Source of the DNA: Yersinia frederiksenii ATCC 33641
GTDB lineage: Bacteria; Pseudomonadota; Gammaproteobacteria; Enterobacterales; Enterobacteriaceae
DNA length: 64,000 nucleotides
Reading direction: 5' to 3'
NCBI RefSeq assembly: GCF_000754805.1
Contig: NZ_KN150731.1
Span: forward strand, 372,001 to 436,000
Under the pieces are notes generated by a model. The model was not told the origin of the DNA. It searched no databases and worked only from the letters and a program-made list of their open reading frames with translations. The position numbers were made by a program, and so were the translations under genes. Below, piece after piece: positions 1-8,762 of this stretch; positions within the stretch are counted from its first letter, which is position 1, and each line of letters starts with the position of its first letter.

Positions 1-1
1 T

Positions 2-157
2 TATTATGCCGGTTCGAGTGTGGCGGGAACATTAGGCGGTATTTTCTGGCTTAATTTCGGCTGGACTGGCGTCGTGGTATTTATCGCCATCCTATTGCTG
101 CTCGCCTTGTATGTCGGGCAACGGTTACGCCAACTTCCCGAAGCGGCAAGAATTTAA
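2..157 (+). CDS. MFS transporter, C-terminal end (partial)
   Basis: This is an open frame from the window edge to a TAA stop, giving 51 residues. It contains one strongly hydrophobic segment and a short basic tail, with GTLGGIFW and GWTGVVVF before the helix. This is the pattern of the last transmembrane helix of a major facilitator efflux protein of the YnfM type. The 5' part lies outside the window, so substrate and exact family cannot be fixed. The family assignment is recalled from the sequence pattern only. Confidence 0.5.
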   Translation, partial: YYAGSSVAGTLGGIFWLNFGWTGVVVFIAILLLLALYVGQRLRQLPEAARI

Positions 158-317
158 TCTCTTTAATCCGCTATCTGACGTCGAACTACAGTTTGACGTC
201 CCCGCATTTATGTACATATTATTAAAGTGAAACTTAATACCACGAGTGACTACGTAACGTATTTAGGGATTTTTTGCGATAAATGTTTTTTTAATTTATT
301 TGATGTTAGGAGAACGT

Positions 318-707
318 ATGACAGCTCACTTTTTGACGCTTTGGGATATTCTGGCAACTACTTTTTCAATTTTCTTCTTTATAGCGTACTTACTGATCCT
401 GTTTCAGGTCATTTCTGATCTTTTCAGGGACCACGAATTAAGCGGTGTTTATAAAGCGATATGGATTCTGTTTTTACTCTTTATTCCATTACTCACCTCT
501 TTGGTATACCTCATTACTCGAGGCAAAGGCATGGCGCAGCGCTATCGCGCATCAGTGCAGAAGTCTGTTGCTGATACGAATGACTATATTCGTCATGTCG
601 CGGGCAAATCACCCGCTGAACAGATTGCTGATGCTAAGAAATTATTGGATGAAGGCACCATCACTGAAAGCGAGTACCAGCAGTTAAAAGCTAAAGCTTT
701 GGCCTGA
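318..707 (+). CDS. Small membrane protein with SHOCT domain
   Basis: The product is 129 residues from the ATG at 318, which follows TTAGGAGAA at good ribosome-binding distance. An upstream in-frame ATG at 300 overlaps that site and is less likely. Two hydrophobic segments lie at about residues 10-30 and 45-65, resembling a phospholipase D nuclease N-terminal type membrane region. The C-terminal 30 residues (AEQIADAKKLLDEGTITESEY) form a classical SHOCT motif, a short amphipathic helix found at the ends of many bacterial proteins. The protein is probably anchored in the inner membrane. Its function is unknown. A strong hairpin terminator follows, so it looks monocistronic. Confidence 0.75.
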   Translation: MTAHFLTLWDILATTFSIFFFIAYLLILFQVISDLFRDHELSGVYKAIWILFLLFIPLLTSLVYLITRGKGMAQRYRASVQKSVADTNDYIRHVAGKSPAEQIADAKKLLDEGTITESEYQQLKAKALA

Positions 708-742
708 TTTATCACGCTATCCAGTAGATTTAACCGGCTGTG

Positions 743-783
743 AAAGGCTAAATGTCAGCATCCCTGTCATTTAGCCTTTGTTG
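743..783 (+). terminator. Rho-independent terminator after SHOCT gene
   Basis: A perfect 12-bp stem (AAAGGCTAAATG at 743-754 pairing with CATTTAGCCTTT at 768-779) is followed by a T-rich tail. It lies between the SHOCT gene and blaA. Confidence 0.85.
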
Positions 784-890
784 TTATTTCACCCTCTAAA
801 TAAAAAGCAAATTTCTGCTTTACCACTATCCCCCCTATAATGCTCCTTTCACTACTCATCTATCCATCTATCTAATTGCGAGATTCAGGA

Positions 891-1784
891 ATGAAACATT
901 CACCGTTGCGGCGTTCGCTATTATTAGCGGGAATTACCCTCCCTTTAGTCAATTTCTCCTTACCCGCGTGGGCGGTACCCACATCTGATTTATTAGGTAA
1001 TCAATTGGCTGAACTAGAGCGGAACTCAAATGGCCGCTTAGGGGTCACGATGATTAACACCGCCAATGGCAGGAAAATTCAGTATCGCGGAACTCAGCGT
1101 TTCCCCTTCTGTAGCACATTTAAATTTATGTTGGCCGCCGCAGTACTGGGCAAAAGCCAAACTCAGCCGGGGTTGCTCGATAAGCATATAAAATATCATG
1201 AGAGCGATTTATTGTCCTATGCGCCCATAACACGCAAAAATTTGGCTCATGGTATGACGGTCTCGCAGTTATGTGCGGCCACCATGCAATACAGTGATAA
1301 CACCGCCGCAAACTTGTTAATCAAAGAGTTAGGCGGTGTAGCGTCAGTTAATGCGTTTGCCCGCAGCATTGGCGACCAGGTATTCAGATTGGACCGCCTG
1401 GAGCCGGATTTAAACACCGCCCTACCAAATGACCCGCGTGACACCACAACCCCTGCGGCCATGGCGGACAGTATGAACAAATTGGTATTGGGTGATGCGC
1501 TCCCTGTCGCGCAGCGAGAACAACTCACCCTATGGCTTAAAGGAAATACCACTGGAGCAAACACTATTCAGGCGGGTGCTCCGGCGGACTGGATTGTGGG
1601 GGATAAAACCGGCAGTGGCGATTATGGCACGACCAATGATATTGCCGTGCTCTGGCCAACTCAGGGAGCACCTATAGTGTTAGTTATTTATTTTACCCAA
1701 CGAGAAAAAGACGCTAAACCGCGTCGTGATGTACTGGCTGCGGCAACGAAAATAGTGCTGTCGCATCTATCCCCCGCACAGTGA
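891..1784 (+). CDS. blaA: Class A beta-lactamase BlaA
   Basis: This is a serine beta-lactamase of 297 residues that hydrolyses penicillins and some cephalosporins in the periplasm. The visible catalytic motifs are CSTFK (Ser70 and Lys73), SDN (130-132), EPDLN (Glu166 to Asn170) and KTGSGDYG (Lys234 region). The overall wording matches the chromosomal BlaA of Y. enterocolitica. The ATG at 891 follows a CAGGA site; a TTG at 876 is in frame but poorly placed. The signal sequence runs to about residue 28 and contains LRRSLLL, a twin-arginine-like motif. Cys69 is present but position 238 is glycine, so the Cys69-Cys238 bridge of KPC/SME carbapenemases is absent. No ampR-type regulator lies nearby, which suggests constitutive expression. 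Confidence 0.95.
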   Translation: MKHSPLRRSLLLAGITLPLVNFSLPAWAVPTSDLLGNQLAELERNSNGRLGVTMINTANGRKIQYRGTQRFPFCSTFKFMLAAAVLGKSQTQPGLLDKHIKYHESDLLSYAPITRKNLAHGMTVSQLCAATMQYSDNTAANLLIKELGGVASVNAFARSIGDQVFRLDRLEPDLNTALPNDPRDTTTPAAMADSMNKLVLGDALPVAQREQLTLWLKGNTTGANTIQAGAPADWIVGDKTGSGDYGTTNDIAVLWPTQGAPIVLVIYFTQREKDAKPRRDVLAAATKIVLSHLSPAQ

Positions 1785-1875
1785 CGATAATGGCAAGCCG
1801 GCGCCCAATTGAGCAGTGATGAGCGCCTTTAAATGACAACGCCGGGCTTTCAGATGTTTCTTTTTACTGATATAA

Positions 1876-1898
1876 ATACTGTATGTTGTAACTAAAAT
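1876..1898 (+). other. Replication terminator (Ter) site upstream of tus
   Basis: The run GTATGTTGTAACTAAA at 1881-1896 is identical to the 16-bp core of E. coli Ter sites as I recall it, including the conserved G at position 6. It lies 23 bases before the tus start codon. In E. coli, TerB sits in the same place and Tus bound there represses its own gene. The same dual role in fork arrest and autorepression is inferred here. Confidence 0.9.
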
Positions 1899-1918
1899 GA
1901 GTTTTATTAGAAAAGACA

Positions 1919-2854
1919 ATGAATAAGTATGATTTGATAGACCGACTAAATAACCGGTTCTCTTCTCTGGAGACAGAATTACAGCACCTCCACCAGCAAC
2001 TGGGAGAGTTACCCTTACTTGCCGCGCGGGTCTTCTCCCTACCGGAAATAGAGAAAGGCACTGAACATCAACCTATTGAACGTATCACGGTGGATACGAC
2101 GATCGGAAATAAAGCTAGGGACTTGGCTTTGCAACATTATCAACGGCTGTTTATTCATCACCAAGGGCAACATGTCAGTAGCAAGGCGGCACTGCGTCTG
2201 CCCGGCGTGCTCTGTTTCTCCGTAACAAATAACCAATTAAGTGCATGCCAGCAGACTATCCAGCAAATTAATCAACTCAAGACTGAACTAGAACACCTGA
2301 TTACCGTGGAGTCGGGCTTACCCAGTGAACAACGTTTCGAGTTTGTGCATACCCATTTGCATGGCTTGATTACATTAAATACCTATCGCACCATTACTCC
2401 GCTCATTAACCCCAGTTCGGTGCGTTTTGGTTGGGCGAATAAAAATATTATTAAAAATGTCACTCGCGAAGAAGTACTGGCGCAGCTCAATAAAAGTCTC
2501 AATGCTGGACGTGCAGTTCCTCCTTTCAGTCGCGAACAATGGATGGAATTAATCAGTCTGGAAATTAATGATGTGCAGCGCCTGCCCGAGAATACGCGCT
2601 TGAAAATAAAGCGACCGGTAAAAGTACAACCCATTGCACGAGTTTGGTATCAAGAGCAACAAAAGCAAGTTCAGCACCCCTGCCCTATGCCATTGATTGC
2701 ATTCTGTCAGGTTGAGTCGGAACTGGAGTTACCTAAGTTAGGCGAGTTAACGGACTATGATGCCAACCATATTAAACACAAATATAAACCCAACGCTAAA
2801 CCATTACGGCTATTAGTTCCGCGGCTTCATTTGTATATTGAGACAGATAAATAA
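1919..2854 (+). CDS. tus: DNA replication terminus site-binding protein Tus
   Basis: The product is 311 residues (E. coli Tus has 309). It is collinear with Tus throughout. Landmarks are the N-terminal YDLIDRLN, ARVFSLPE, SSKAALRLPGVLCF, FGWANKNIIKN, the DNA-contacting LKIKRPVKVQPIARVWY strand and the C-terminal LRLLVPRLHLYI. Tus binds Ter sites as a monomer and blocks the DnaB helicase in one direction, trapping forks in the terminus. The adjacent Ter site supports the assignment and suggests autoregulation. No good Shine-Dalgarno sequence is visible before the ATG (AAAAGACA only), consistent with low expression. The gene is convergent with the RpiR-type regulator, with a shared terminator between them. 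Confidence 0.97.
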   Translation: MNKYDLIDRLNNRFSSLETELQHLHQQLGELPLLAARVFSLPEIEKGTEHQPIERITVDTTIGNKARDLALQHYQRLFIHHQGQHVSSKAALRLPGVLCFSVTNNQLSACQQTIQQINQLKTELEHLITVESGLPSEQRFEFVHTHLHGLITLNTYRTITPLINPSSVRFGWANKNIIKNVTREEVLAQLNKSLNAGRAVPPFSREQWMELISLEINDVQRLPENTRLKIKRPVKVQPIARVWYQEQQKQVQHPCPMPLIAFCQVESELELPKLGELTDYDANHIKHKYKPNAKPLRLLVPRLHLYIETDK

Positions 2855-2873
2855 TTGTTAATGGCACAATAAT

Positions 2874-2898
2874 AACGCATTGAAATAATGCGTTTTCT
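2874..2898. terminator. Bidirectional terminator between tus and the RpiR regulator
   Basis: The stem AACGCATT (2874-2881) pairs with AATGCGTT (2887-2894) and is flanked by T-rich sequence, between two convergent genes. Confidence 0.75.
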
Positions 2899-2915
2899 GC
2901 TCAATGACATCATGC

Positions 2916-3803
2916 TTATTTCACTCCATGTAATGGACTGACAATATCAATTCCTCGAGAAAGTTTTTCCTTATTGCCCTGATAATCCTCAAGAAGGATG
3001 CCGATAAATAGGCTATCCAGCAAGTTAAGCTGAACAATTCTTGCCACAGCATTTTGTCCCAGTAGCGGCCCACTCATCGCCGGACTGAAAATAGATAAAT
3101 CTGAACACTGCGAAAGTGGGGAGCCATCGTCGTTGGTGATACAGATAATTTTCGCTTTACGTGAACGAGCTGTGTTTACTGCCTCGAGTATTTCCCTGGT
3201 GTCACCAGTCTGAGAAATAGCAATCACTACATCATTTTCATCAAGTTGACTTGCTACCATCAGCATCAGATGAAAATCACTGTATGTATGACAAATAATG
3301 CCGATACGTAGAAGCTTATGTTCAAAATCCATACTGACTGACGCTGAGCCGCCGACACCAAAAATGATCACTCTTCGGGCCTTAAATATAAACCTGGCAG
3401 CCTCTCCTATGGTGGCCGAGTCAGCCACCGAACGGGCCTCTTTTAAAACTTGAATGCTATTTGAAAAGACTTTATCCAGCACTGTATCAAGGTTGTCATG
3501 CTCGGTGATCTCTTCCTCCCTTTCATAAGGTAGGGCTTCAAAATAACTGAGAAGTGCACTTCGTAGTTCACGAAATCCCGAAAAACCAATTTTTTTGGCA
3601 ACCTTAACGAGCAAAGGCTCAGAGACGTCAAGGGCACTTGCGACTTCACGTAAACCCGTTTTCTGACAAATATTCCCTTTGGTTATCAACCATTCAGCAA
3701 TTCTGCGTTCAGTTGGATTGAGCTGGGAAAGCGACATTTTTATCCGTGCTCCTATCGCCAGTGCACTGTCCACGTCCCTGACTACATCCTGATTATCGGT
3801 CAT
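2916..3803 (-). CDS. RpiR/MurR-family transcriptional regulator
   Basis: The product is 295 residues. An N-terminal HTH_6 domain (about residues 18-95, LNPTERRIAEWLI then VSEPLLVKVAKKIGFSGFREL) is followed by a SIS sugar-phosphate isomerase-like domain (about 125-260, VGGSASVSMDFEHKLLRIG and ISQTGDTREILEAV). Members of this family sense phosphosugars and control adjacent catabolic genes. It is transcribed divergently from the PTS permease gene across 388 bp that carry repeated GTGAAGTT/TTGTGAA boxes, so local control of the PTS-isomerase-epimerase genes is inferred. The ligand is probably the imported 6-phosphosugar. The ATG at 3803 is preceded by AGGGTG. Confidence 0.9.
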   Translation of the reverse strand: MTDNQDVVRDVDSALAIGARIKMSLSQLNPTERRIAEWLITKGNICQKTGLREVASALDVSEPLLVKVAKKIGFSGFRELRSALLSYFEALPYEREEEITEHDNLDTVLDKVFSNSIQVLKEARSVADSATIGEAARFIFKARRVIIFGVGGSASVSMDFEHKLLRIGIICHTYSDFHLMLMVASQLDENDVVIAISQTGDTREILEAVNTARSRKAKIICITNDDGSPLSQCSDLSIFSPAMSGPLLGQNAVARIVQLNLLDSLFIGILLEDYQGNKEKLSRGIDIVSPLHGVK

Positions 3804-3879
3804 TTTTACACACCCTAGCCGTGCTGAAAGTAAGTGACTCGAAGACTATCACAAGGTCTCAACCTATTGAATATTAAAC

Positions 3880-3906
3880 TTGTGAATAGATTCTTTTTTT
3901 TCACAA
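3880..3906. promoter_or_regulatory. Inverted repeat TTGTGAA-N13-TTCACAA, candidate operator
   Basis: TTGTGAA at 3880-3886 and its exact complement TTCACAA at 3900-3906 flank a T-rich spacer. The repeat lies 77 bp upstream of the regulator's start codon. It may serve for autoregulation, or as a CRP-like half-site pair with unusual spacing. Binding is inferred, not shown. Confidence 0.45.
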
Positions 3907-4037
3907 CCAAATAACACTATGTGAAATAAAATAATTTCCGCATATCTAGAGTTAGTTTAGACGCCAATGTTTTAGGCGCTTCAAGCAACAAACCCTTATC
4001 TATGCCACTAAATAATTATACACAATTAACTCATTAT

Positions 4038-4105
4038 GTGAAGTTGATCGCCACCAGCTCTTGCTTTTTGATTAACTTCACACCAATAATGATTCTCGTG
4101 AAGTT
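4038..4105. promoter_or_regulatory. Three GTGAAGTT boxes upstream of the PTS gene
   Basis: GTGAAGTT occurs at 4038-4045 and 4098-4105, exactly 60 bp apart, with the inverse AACTTCAC at 4074-4081. The whole 3804-4191 divergent spacer holds these boxes, the repeat at 3880-3906 and no convincing gene. The boxes are the best candidates for the binding site of the divergent RpiR-type regulator. Confidence 0.5.
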
Positions 4106-4191
4106 ATTGCGCAGGTGACGATAAATAAAAACTCCGTTTATGGCCTACACCTGATTCGAACGTTGTACCTGAAAATAGTAAAGAGAATATT

Positions 4192-5805
4192 ATGAAAACA
4201 ACATTTTTCGGAATTCTTCAGCGTATAGGGCGCTCATTCATGCTCCCGATAGCTTTACTGCCCGTAGCTGGTTTGTTACTGGGCATCGGCGCTTCATTTA
4301 CCAACCAGACAACTATTGACTCGTACGGGCTTCAGTCTGTACTGGGCGATGGCACCATACTTCACGCTTTACTAACAGTAATGAAAAGTTCTGGGAGCGT
4401 GGTTTTCTCCAACCTCCCCGTGCTGTTTGCTATTGGGGTAGCGATGGGCATGGCTAAAAAAGAAAAAGAAGTCGCTGCTATTTCTGGTGCTATCGGCTTT
4501 TTTGTTATGCATGCAACCATTAACGCCATGCTCGAAATTCGTGGCCTTCTCGTCGCTGGGGCACTTCCCGATGGTTCGTTGGGTATGACTCTCGGTATCA
4601 ATTCCCTTCAGATGGGAGTGTTCGGCGGGGTAATTGCCGGGCTAGGGGTGGCTGCATTACATAATCGCTTTTATCGGATTGAATTGCCCGCAACGTTCTC
4701 GTTCTTTGGTGGCACACGATTTATTCCCATCATTTCAGCGATTACCTATGTCGGTGTCGGCATCTTGATGTTCTTCATCTGGCCTAGCATTCAGAATGCA
4801 ATTTTGCATCTCGGTGCACTGGTCAACAGTGCAGGCTACGCTGGAACCTTCATCTATGGCGTCATTGAACGGGCACTTATCCCGTTTGGTTTGCATCACG
4901 TATTCTATATGCCATTCTGGCAAACAGGGCTTGGCGGCACCGCCATCATTGATGGGGTGACCGTATCTGGCGCGCAAAATATATTCTTTGCCGAGTTGGC
5001 CAGCCCGAATACGCATGAATTTTCTGTTGAAGCAACCCGCTTTATGGCCGGGAAGTTCCCATTCTATCTGTTCGGTATTCCAGGTGCAGCACTGGCTATC
5101 TACCACACTGCCCGACCAGAAAAACGTAAACTGGTTCTTGGTTTATTGCTATCCGCTACATTGACTGCCGTGCTGACAGGGATAACTGAACCGATTGAGT
5201 TTTCCTTCCTGTTTGCAGCACCATTGCTGTATGTGCTGCACTGTATTCTGGCCGGTTTATCCTTCATGTTCTGCCACATCTTTAATGTGGGTGTGGGGCA
5301 AACGTTTTCAGGTAGTCTGATTGACTTTGTGCTCTTTGGTGTCATGCAGGGCAACGCCAAAAGCCATTGGATCAACGCTATCCTGATAGGCATCCCACTG
5401 TTCCCCATTTACTACTTCAGCTTCCGCTATTTGATCACTCGCTTTGACTTTAAGACGCCGGGAAGAGAAGACGACGACACCCAGGAAACAAAGCTTTATA
5501 CCCGCAAAGATCTAGAAGCCCGGGATAGGCCAGCCACTGCCAACAGCAATATAGCTGGGGACGATAAAGTTTCAGCACTGATTCTGTCTGGTCTAGGTGG
5601 CATCGCCAATATTTCTGACCTTGATTGCTGCGCCACCCGCCTTCGAGTCACCGTATTTGATGAAAATCGGGTTGATGACGCGATGCTGAAAAGCTCTGGA
5701 GCAAAAGGTGTGATCCGAAAAGGTAAAGGTGTACAGGTCATCTATGGGCCACACGTCACGCTGATTAAATCCAATCTGGAAGACTGCATGGAAGGTTCAC
5801 ATTAA
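4192..5805 (+). CDS. PTS permease IICB, glucose/MalX family
   Basis: The product is 537 residues. An N-terminal EIIC membrane domain (about residues 15-420, with GLHHVFYMPFW and GITEPIEFSFLF, the conserved sugar-binding IIC loop) is joined by a short charged linker to an EIIB domain (about 455-537). The EIIB phosphorylation motif reads DLDCCATRLRV, with Cys480 in the place of the phospho-cysteine. There is no EIIA domain, so phosphate must come from a separate EIIA such as Crr. The closest family is glucose/MalX-type permeases. The downstream RpiB- and AlsE-type genes point to an aldohexose such as D-allose as substrate, which is inference. The ATG at 4192 follows AAAGAGAA. Confidence 0.88.
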   Translation: MKTTFFGILQRIGRSFMLPIALLPVAGLLLGIGASFTNQTTIDSYGLQSVLGDGTILHALLTVMKSSGSVVFSNLPVLFAIGVAMGMAKKEKEVAAISGAIGFFVMHATINAMLEIRGLLVAGALPDGSLGMTLGINSLQMGVFGGVIAGLGVAALHNRFYRIELPATFSFFGGTRFIPIISAITYVGVGILMFFIWPSIQNAILHLGALVNSAGYAGTFIYGVIERALIPFGLHHVFYMPFWQTGLGGTAIIDGVTVSGAQNIFFAELASPNTHEFSVEATRFMAGKFPFYLFGIPGAALAIYHTARPEKRKLVLGLLLSATLTAVLTGITEPIEFSFLFAAPLLYVLHCILAGLSFMFCHIFNVGVGQTFSGSLIDFVLFGVMQGNAKSHWINAILIGIPLFPIYYFSFRYLITRFDFKTPGREDDDTQETKLYTRKDLEARDRPATANSNIAGDDKVSALILSGLGGIANISDLDCCATRLRVTVFDENRVDDAMLKSSGAKGVIRKGKGVQVIYGPHVTLIKSNLEDCMEGSH

Positions 5806-5869
5806 ATAATGGGGGCCTCGGCTCCCGGTAATTATCGTTATTGTTTATTAAGAGAATATGAGAGGAAAC

Positions 5870-6316
5870 ATGAAAATTGCTATTGGTTGCGATCACGTCG
5901 GTATTATTCTCAAACCGGCAATTACAGAACATCTTATTGCACGCGGTATTACTGTAATTGATAAAGGGGCGCATGAAGACACCCGAACTGATTATCCGAT
6001 CTATGGCAAAGCGGTGGCAGAAGCTGTCGTATCAGGAGAGGCAAATCTGGGAATTGTATTTTGTGGCTCAGGTATTGGTATCTCAATTGCCGCCAATAAA
6101 GTAAAGGGTATCCGCGCGGTTGTTTGTAGCGAGCCCTATTCTGCGAAATTATCCCGCGAACACAATAATACTAATGTGCTCTCTTTCGGATCTCGAGTTA
6201 TTGGTTCAGATCTGGCAAAAATGATTGTGGATGCATGGTTGGATGCGAAATTTGAAGGTGAACGTCACCAAAAAAGAGTGGAAATGATCGCGGCAATTGA
6301 GGAGGAACAAGCATGA
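5870..6316 (+). CDS. rpiB: RpiB-type sugar-phosphate isomerase, probable allose-6-phosphate isomerase
   Basis: The product is 148 residues of the LacAB_rpiB family. The ATG at 5870 gives the family start MKIAIG and sits 5 bases after AGAGGA; an in-frame ATG at 5858 is embedded in that site. Conserved residues are CDH (7-9), the catalytic Cys65 in GIVFCGSGIGIS, and His98 in SREHNNTNVLSFGSR. RpiB interconverts ribose and ribulose 5-phosphates, and in E. coli it also isomerises allose 6-phosphate to allulose 6-phosphate as AlsB. The PTS gene upstream and the AlsE-like gene overlapping its 3' end by 4 bases favour the allose role here. Confidence 0.9.
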   Translation: MKIAIGCDHVGIILKPAITEHLIARGITVIDKGAHEDTRTDYPIYGKAVAEAVVSGEANLGIVFCGSGIGISIAANKVKGIRAVVCSEPYSAKLSREHNNTNVLSFGSRVIGSDLAKMIVDAWLDAKFEGERHQKRVEMIAAIEEEQA

Positions 6317-7005
6317 AAGTGCAATTTTGTCCGTCACTAATGTGCGTGGATTTCGCCCGTCTGAGTGAAGAGCTGATCAATCTGGAGAATGCCGGGGCTG
6401 CAATGTTCCATATTGATGTGATGGATGGCCATTTTGTTCCCAATTTTGCACTCGGCCCGGAAGACATCAAAGCGATATCAAAGCTGGCGACCATTCCTTA
6501 CGATGTTCACCTGATGGTGACAAACCCGGACCCTTATATAGACCGCTTTGCCGATCTGGGATGCAGTATTATTTATGTCCACGCCGAGGCTCCTGTTCAT
6601 CTACATCGTACTCTGAGTAATATACGTAGCCGGGGCATCAAAGCGGGGGTGGCCATCAATCCAGGAACACCTCTGAGTGTCCTTGACGAAGTATTAGATG
6701 TTGTGGACGTTGTCATGGTGATGTCGGTCAATCCGGGTTTTGCTGGTCAGCCTTTTATCACATCCTCCGTCAGTAAAATTCGCCGACTAAAGGCAATGCT
6801 GCAACAACATCAGAGTAAAGCTCAAATTGCCATTGATGGGGCTATTTCCCCGGAGATAGTGAAAACGCTGGGTGCAGATGTGGACATGTTTATTCTCGGC
6901 ACGGCAGGTCTGTTCCGCAAAGATATGTCCTACAAGCAAGCGATTGATGTTCTAAATGAACAAGCTGCCCTTGCCCACAAGACAGCACAACAGATGTCAG
7001 CCTAA
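6313..7005 (+). CDS. alsE: D-allulose-6-phosphate 3-epimerase-like protein
   Basis: The product is 230 residues with the TIM-barrel ribulose-phosphate 3-epimerase fold. Signature residues are FHIDVMDGHFVPN (metal histidine and acidic catalytic residue), VHLMVTNP, MSVNPGFAGQPFI and AIDGAI. The N terminus reads CPSLMCVDF, closer to AlsE (PSLMCMD) than to Rpe (PSILSADF). This supports conversion of allulose 6-phosphate to fructose 6-phosphate rather than a pentose pathway role. The start overlaps the rpiB-like stop as ATGA and follows GGAGGAAC, so the genes are translationally coupled. Rpe activity cannot be excluded from sequence alone. Confidence 0.8.
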   Translation: MKVQFCPSLMCVDFARLSEELINLENAGAAMFHIDVMDGHFVPNFALGPEDIKAISKLATIPYDVHLMVTNPDPYIDRFADLGCSIIYVHAEAPVHLHRTLSNIRSRGIKAGVAINPGTPLSVLDEVLDVVDVVMVMSVNPGFAGQPFITSSVSKIRRLKAMLQQHQSKAQIAIDGAISPEIVKTLGADVDMFILGTAGLFRKDMSYKQAIDVLNEQAALAHKTAQQMSA

Positions 7006-7024
7006 TATTACTCATTGATATAAA

Positions 7025-7049
7025 AACGCCGAGAATCAATCCCGGCGTT
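7025..7049. terminator. Terminator between alsE-like gene and fumC
   Basis: The stem AACGCCG (7025-7031) pairs with CGGCGTT (7043-7049). It lies between convergent genes and is probably used in both directions. Confidence 0.7.
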
Positions 7050-7070
7050 AATCTAACGAGCATGAGATAA

Positions 7071-8465
7071 TTACTTCATACTTCCAACCATATTTTCCGG
7101 CTTAACCCATTCATCAAACTGTTCGCTCGTTAGATAGCCTAACTTCAGGGCCGCAGCTTTCAGGGTTAGCCCCTCTTTATGTGCTTTCTTGGCTATCTCG
7201 GCAGCTTTGTCATAGCCAATATGTGTATTCAGTGCAGTAACCAGCATCAGTGACTCATTCAGCAATTGTGTAATACGGTCACGATTGGGTTCGATGCCCA
7301 CCGCACAATGCTCATTAAAGCCACGCATGCCATCGGCGAGTAAACGGATTGATTGCAGGAAGTTATGTATCACCAGCGGACGGAACACGTTTAATTCAAA
7401 ATTACCGGATGCCCCGCCAATATTAACCGCCACATCGTTACCCATAACCTGCGCGCAGAGCATGGTCATGGCTTCACACTGTGTCGGGTTAACTTTACCT
7501 GGCATGATAGAGCTGCCTGGCTCATTCTCTGGAATCGAAATCTCACCAATCCCGCACCGTGGGCCGGACGAGAGCCAACGTACATCATTCGCAATCTTCA
7601 TCAAAGAAGCCGCCAGCCCTTTCAATGCACCGTGGCTATGAACTAATGCGTCGCAAGTGGCTAATGACTCAAATTTATTTGGCGCAGTGATAAATGGTTG
7701 ATGAGTTAAGGCGGCAATCTCATTAGCTACACGCACCGCATACTCAGGATGTGTATTCAAGCCAGTTCCGACGGCGGTTCCTCCCAGCGCTAACTCACAT
7801 AGATGAGGAATCGTTGCCTCGATATGTTTCATACTGTGAGACAGCATCGCTACCCAGCCCGAAATCTCTTGCCCCAGCGTCAACGGGGTGGCGTCTTGCA
7901 GATGTGTGCGGCCAATCTTCACAATATCGCGATAGGCGTCGGCTTTCTCCGCTAGCGTGTGCTGCAATATCTGCAATTCTGGTAGCAAATGCTCGCGTAG
8001 CCCAATAACTGCGGCGACGTGCATTGCTGTCGGGAATACATCATTTGAACTTTGGCTTTTATTAACATCATCATTAGGGTGAACCAGACGCTGATTGCCT
8101 CGCTCTCCCCCTAGCAGCTCGCTGGCGCGGTTGGCCAGCACTTCATTCATATTCATATTGGTCTGAGTACCAGACCCGGTTTGCCAAATAGACAAAGGAA
8201 ACTCACCGGGATGGCAATCGTCCAACACTTCGTCGGCGGCCCGCATAATCGCCTTCGCCCGCTCGGCAGGGAGCAACCCAAGATCCATATTAACCTGTGC
8301 CGCGGCCCGCTTGGTCAGCGCCAGAGCATGAATCAGTGCGGTCGGCATTTTCTCTTGCGAAATCCGAAAATGCTCCAGCGAACGCTGGGTTTGTGCCCCC
8401 CATAATTGACTGGCCGGTACATCGATTGGCCCCATAGAGTCTTTTTCACTGCGGGTGGTCGCCAT
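7071..8465 (-). CDS. fumC: Fumarate hydratase class II FumC
   Basis: The product is 464 residues, near the E. coli FumC length. It interconverts fumarate and L-malate in the cytosol as an iron-independent homotetramer. The superfamily signature [15 protein letters not shown] is present, as are [14 protein letters not shown]-type residues ([12 protein letters not shown]) and [17 protein letters not shown]. The ATG at 8465 is preceded by AAGGAGA. The gene diverges from manA across about 300 bp, as in E. coli. FumC is the isozyme used under oxidative stress or iron limitation in E. coli; regulation here was not traced. Confidence 0.97.
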   Translation of the reverse strand: MATTRSEKDSMGPIDVPASQLWGAQTQRSLEHFRISQEKMPTALIHALALTKRAAAQVNMDLGLLPAERAKAIMRAADEVLDDCHPGEFPLSIWQTGSGTQTNMNMNEVLANRASELLGGERGNQRLVHPNDDVNKSQSSNDVFPTAMHVAAVIGLREHLLPELQILQHTLAEKADAYRDIVKIGRTHLQDATPLTLGQEISGWVAMLSHSMKHIEATIPHLCELALGGTAVGTGLNTHPEYAVRVANEIAALTHQPFITAPNKFESLATCDALVHSHGALKGLAASLMKIANDVRWLSSGPRCGIGEISIPENEPGSSIMPGKVNPTQCEAMTMLCAQVMGNDVAVNIGGASGNFELNVFRPLVIHNFLQSIRLLADGMRGFNEHCAVGIEPNRDRITQLLNESLMLVTALNTHIGYDKAAEIAKKAHKEGLTLKAAALKLGYLTSEQFDEWVKPENMVGSMK

Positions 8466-8762
8466 GACGGTCTCCTTAGCATTTAAAACAGTCGGTTGAG
8501 GTAAGTCATGCCACTCTTATTGGTGACACGCCAATTTTTATAATGGCATATTTAGCATTATCTTTATGCGATTGATTCGCATTTCTATCATTTAGTGATG
8601 CCCGTCAGCGGGACAGGTAGCATTACCACTTGCAACACCTCAGGCCCCATTGTTTACTAAGGGACTATTTTTATTAGGGCGCTGGCCTTGAAAGGCCATG
8701 AGTTTGCAGCCGACTTCGGCAGAAACCTCATTATAGCCCGCGACCAATGGCAGAGACTAACC

